Part shown: piece after piece, positions 1 to 64,000 of the stretch
How the letters are laid out: each line of letters begins with the position of its first letter
Position numbering within the stretch: the first letter of the stretch is position 1
Assembly (NCBI GenBank): GCA_022376925.1
Contig: JAIOJX010000005.1
Location: forward strand, 157,557,501 to 157,621,500
Reading direction: 5' to 3'
DNA length: 64,000 nucleotides
Origin: Tragulus kanchil
Lineage: Eukaryota > Chordata > Mammalia > Artiodactyla > Tragulidae
Translations under genes and position numbers: made by a program
Notes under the pieces: model-generated
The model's input: the letters and a program-made list of their open reading frames with translations, nothing else
The model's database searches: none
What the model was told of the DNA's origin: nothing

Positions 1-171
1 GGCTGGACGGATGTGTCCAATTACAAGCCAGCGCTCTGGTAGACTTGTGCCCAGAGCCAGTGCTCTGCAATGAGAGAGGTCACTGCGATGGGAGGCCCAC
101 ACAGGCCAAAGAATAAAAGATGGATGAAAATAAGTGAAAAGAAGGCCAATAAAAGAAGCCAAAAATTTTTT
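1..171 (+). mobile_element. SINE-V (CHR-like tRNA-derived SINE), cut by window edge
   Basis: The sequence enters inside the element at the GGCTGGACGGATGTGTCC segment and continues through TGCCCAGAGCCAGTGCTCTG, a GGGAGGCCCACACAGGCC block and a GATGGATGAAAATAA tail. The same blocks recur in the other SINE-V loci of this window. The tRNA-like head lies outside the window. Confidence 0.75.
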
Positions 172-188
172 AAAAATCAACTACACAG

Positions 189-519
189 GGCTTCCCCCTG
201 GTGGTCCAGTGGGTGAGGACACCGCCTTGCAGTGCAAGGGGCGCGGGTTTGATCCCTGGCCTGGGAAGATCCCACGTGCTGCGGAGCGGCTGGACCCATG
301 TGTCCAATTACCGAGCCGGAGCTCTGGAGCGCATGCGCCCAGAGCCGGAGCTCTGCAGCAACAGACGCCACCGCGATGGGAGGCCCACAGGAGCCAAAAG
401 AACAGAGACGAATGAAAATAGAGAAATGAGAGACCAATAGAAGTGGCTCGCCTGCTCCCCCACCCCCCAACCCGACCCCCGCCCAAAATAAATATAAATA
501 AATAAATCTTTAAAAAAAA
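189..519 (+). mobile_element. SINE-V, full length with target-site duplication
   Basis: Begins GGCTTCCCCCTGGTGGTCC, with a pol III B-box-like GGTTTGATCCC, then the GAGCGCATGCGCCCAGAG palindromic centre. The 3' module is GACCAATAGAAGTGGC followed by a C-rich run, AAATAAATAAA and an A tail. It is flanked by 17-base direct repeats, AAAAATCAACTACACAG at 172-188 and AAAAATCAACTACATAG at 520-536 (one mismatch), as expected for LINE-mediated insertion. Confidence 0.85.
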
Positions 520-536
520 AAAAATCAACTACATAG

Positions 537-1140
537 ATGTTAGTTGTTAGTGCTGAAATGCGACTGCAAGTTCTCAAGGTCCACTTCTTCCTCAACTGTG
601 TACTCCTGGGACATGGACACCTGATGCAGCCCAAAGAAGCCCCTGGATAAAAGCCACGTGAACCTGCTGGTCAGCTAGTTCAAAACTACACCTGGCTGTA
701 AGTGTGACAAGTGTGAAAGCTGTGAAATAATCATTAGAATCTCCACAGCAAACTTCTAATGCATATTTATAAAACAGAAATGGTTTGGGGAGAGACATAG
801 TTAAAGCCTGTCACATACAGAGACAGCAAAATGTGTTTGTGTTTAGAATCTGTGCTATATTATGGATAAAGGAATTGTCACGTGTGAGCTGGAGCCCACT
901 GACAAAGCCTGTTTTATGTCACACAACTAATAAAAGGATGCATTGCCCGCCCCGTTGTTCATACAAAGCCACGGTTTTGGGGGAGTGGGGGACAGGGTGC
1001 CTTCTTCCGGAAGCTCAGTGGTAACTTCACATACTCACTGTCCTACAATGCTGCATGTTACCAGCTTCATATGTGCCAACCCCCACTGGTCAGCCGGGTC
1101 AAAATCTTAAATGAGAAATTAATTCAGAGAAGAAAGATAC
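537..1140. other. DNAH8 intron downstream of e22, no recognised element
   Basis: About 600 bases of intron. I see no splice-flanked dynein coding segment and no repeat family I can name. The exon that should follow e22 in DNAH8 (the start of AAA2 proper) is not here, so it lies left of the window. Confidence 0.5.
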
Positions 1141-63190
<62,050 letters not shown>

Positions 63191-63756
63191 CTGAGAACAG
63201 ACATTTTTATTTGTACTCTGTAGATAATTCCTGCATTCAACTTTAAATACTATCAACTGTAATACTTATACACTTTATAGATTTTTTTTAACTTTATTTT
63301 CTTAAAGACTCATCTCTTTTTTATTTTTAAGATTTATTTATTTTATTTTGGGCAGGGGTTGGGTTGGGGAGGGAGGGGAGCAGGCGGGCCACTTCTGTTG
63401 GTCCTTCATTTCTCCATTTTCATCCGTCTTTGTTCTTTGGCTCCTGTGGGCCTCCCATCATGGTGGCATCTGTCGTTGCATCTCTGGGCGCATGCGCTCC
63501 AGAGCTCCAGCTCGGTGATTGGACACATCGGTCCAGCTGCTCTGCGGCACGTGGGATCTTCCCAGGCCAGGGATCGAGCCGACGCCCCTTGCACTGCAAG
63601 GCGGTAGTCTGAGTATTCTCAAGCATTCTTCATCAAGTAGAGACCATACAGCTACTTTGGTTTGGTCCAAAGAGTTCCCTACTTTTGTTAAAGCCATTGT
63701 TAAGAATTAAAAAATCATGAGATTTCATGAAAAATTCCAGATTTCCACTTTCTCTT

Positions 63757-64000
63757 TTAAAATGGTTTTATCTAGTATTCCTATCTGGCAACAGTTGACT
63801 GAAGTATCTATATATGATACTGACTTGGGGTAAGGTGGAAGAAAAGGAGGGCTGTTGGTCAAAGGATACAAACTTTCATTAATATAATGAATGAATTCTG
63901 GAAATGTAACGTACAGTATAATAATAATGTGTCCTTGAAGTTTGCTAAGAGAGTAGACCTCAAATGTTCTCACCACACACACACACAGACACACACACAC
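63757..64000. other. DNAH8 intron upstream of e1, ending in an AC microsatellite
   Basis: About 215 bases of unrecognised intron, then CACCACACACACACACAGAC and further AC units from about 63973 to the window edge, where the repeat is cut. Confidence 0.8.

Noticed and set aside
177..634. Overlapping reading frames of 70-115 codons over SINE copies (here and at 4430, 13056, 18364, 42154, 54548, 55377, 62206)
   Set aside because: They are chance frames in GC-rich SINE sequence. They recur wherever SINE-V occurs, on both strands, and show no conserved start or codon pattern.

Overview
The window is mammalian nuclear DNA from a ruminant. It is rich in BovB LINE fragments, Bov-A/Bov-tA SINEs and tRNA-derived CHR-type SINEs, with older L1, MIR, MLT1 and MER5A relics. 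There is no bacterial-type gene organisation and no CRISPR or operon-like system. The species cannot be fixed. One abundant SINE form with a 3' module that I do not recall from cattle or sheep suggests a less-studied ruminant lineage; a tragulid is only a guess.

One protein-coding gene crosses the whole window on the minus strand: an internal part of an axonemal outer-arm dynein heavy chain, best identified as DNAH8. I could place 22 consecutive exons by reading frame and splice sites, e1 at the right (5') to e22 at the left (3'). Together they give about 3,305 coding bases (1,101 codons). All phases agree, and no expected exon is missing between e1 and e22. They cover the end of the tail, the linker (DHC_N2), the complete AAA1 motor ATPase module (Walker A in e18, Walker B in e19, NPGYAGR in e20) and the start of AAA2. 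The first and last exons of the gene lie outside the window.

The dominant structural feature is a series of 21 direct tandem duplications. Each has a period of 1.04-1.17 kb, and they are spread over the entire window (junctions near 2997, 5047, 9513, 11394, 15735, 19278, 21124, 25325, 29639, 31744, 36172, 38140, 41054, 42923, 44764, 46660, 48800, 52051, 56366, 59376 and 62603). They repeat exons and introns alike, would destroy the DNAH8 reading frame if real, and often show corrupted, noisy sequence at the junction. Between 35 and 49 kb the copies differ by about 1-2%, with allele states that alternate between successive copies. I read them as false duplications of unmerged contig or gap flanks. 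Removing them would shorten the window by about 23 kb, to about 41 kb.

The rest is intron. It holds two BovB LINE fragments carrying SINEs inserted at matching positions, L1 fragments in both orientations, about ten loci of the unusual CHR-like SINE (called SINE-V here), several Bov-tA copies, MIR, an MLT1 LTR, a MER5A copy, a U6 snRNA retropseudogene with target-site duplication, a tiny processed retrocopy with target-site duplication, and two AC microsatellites. Repeat family names come from memory of consensus sequences, not from a database search.
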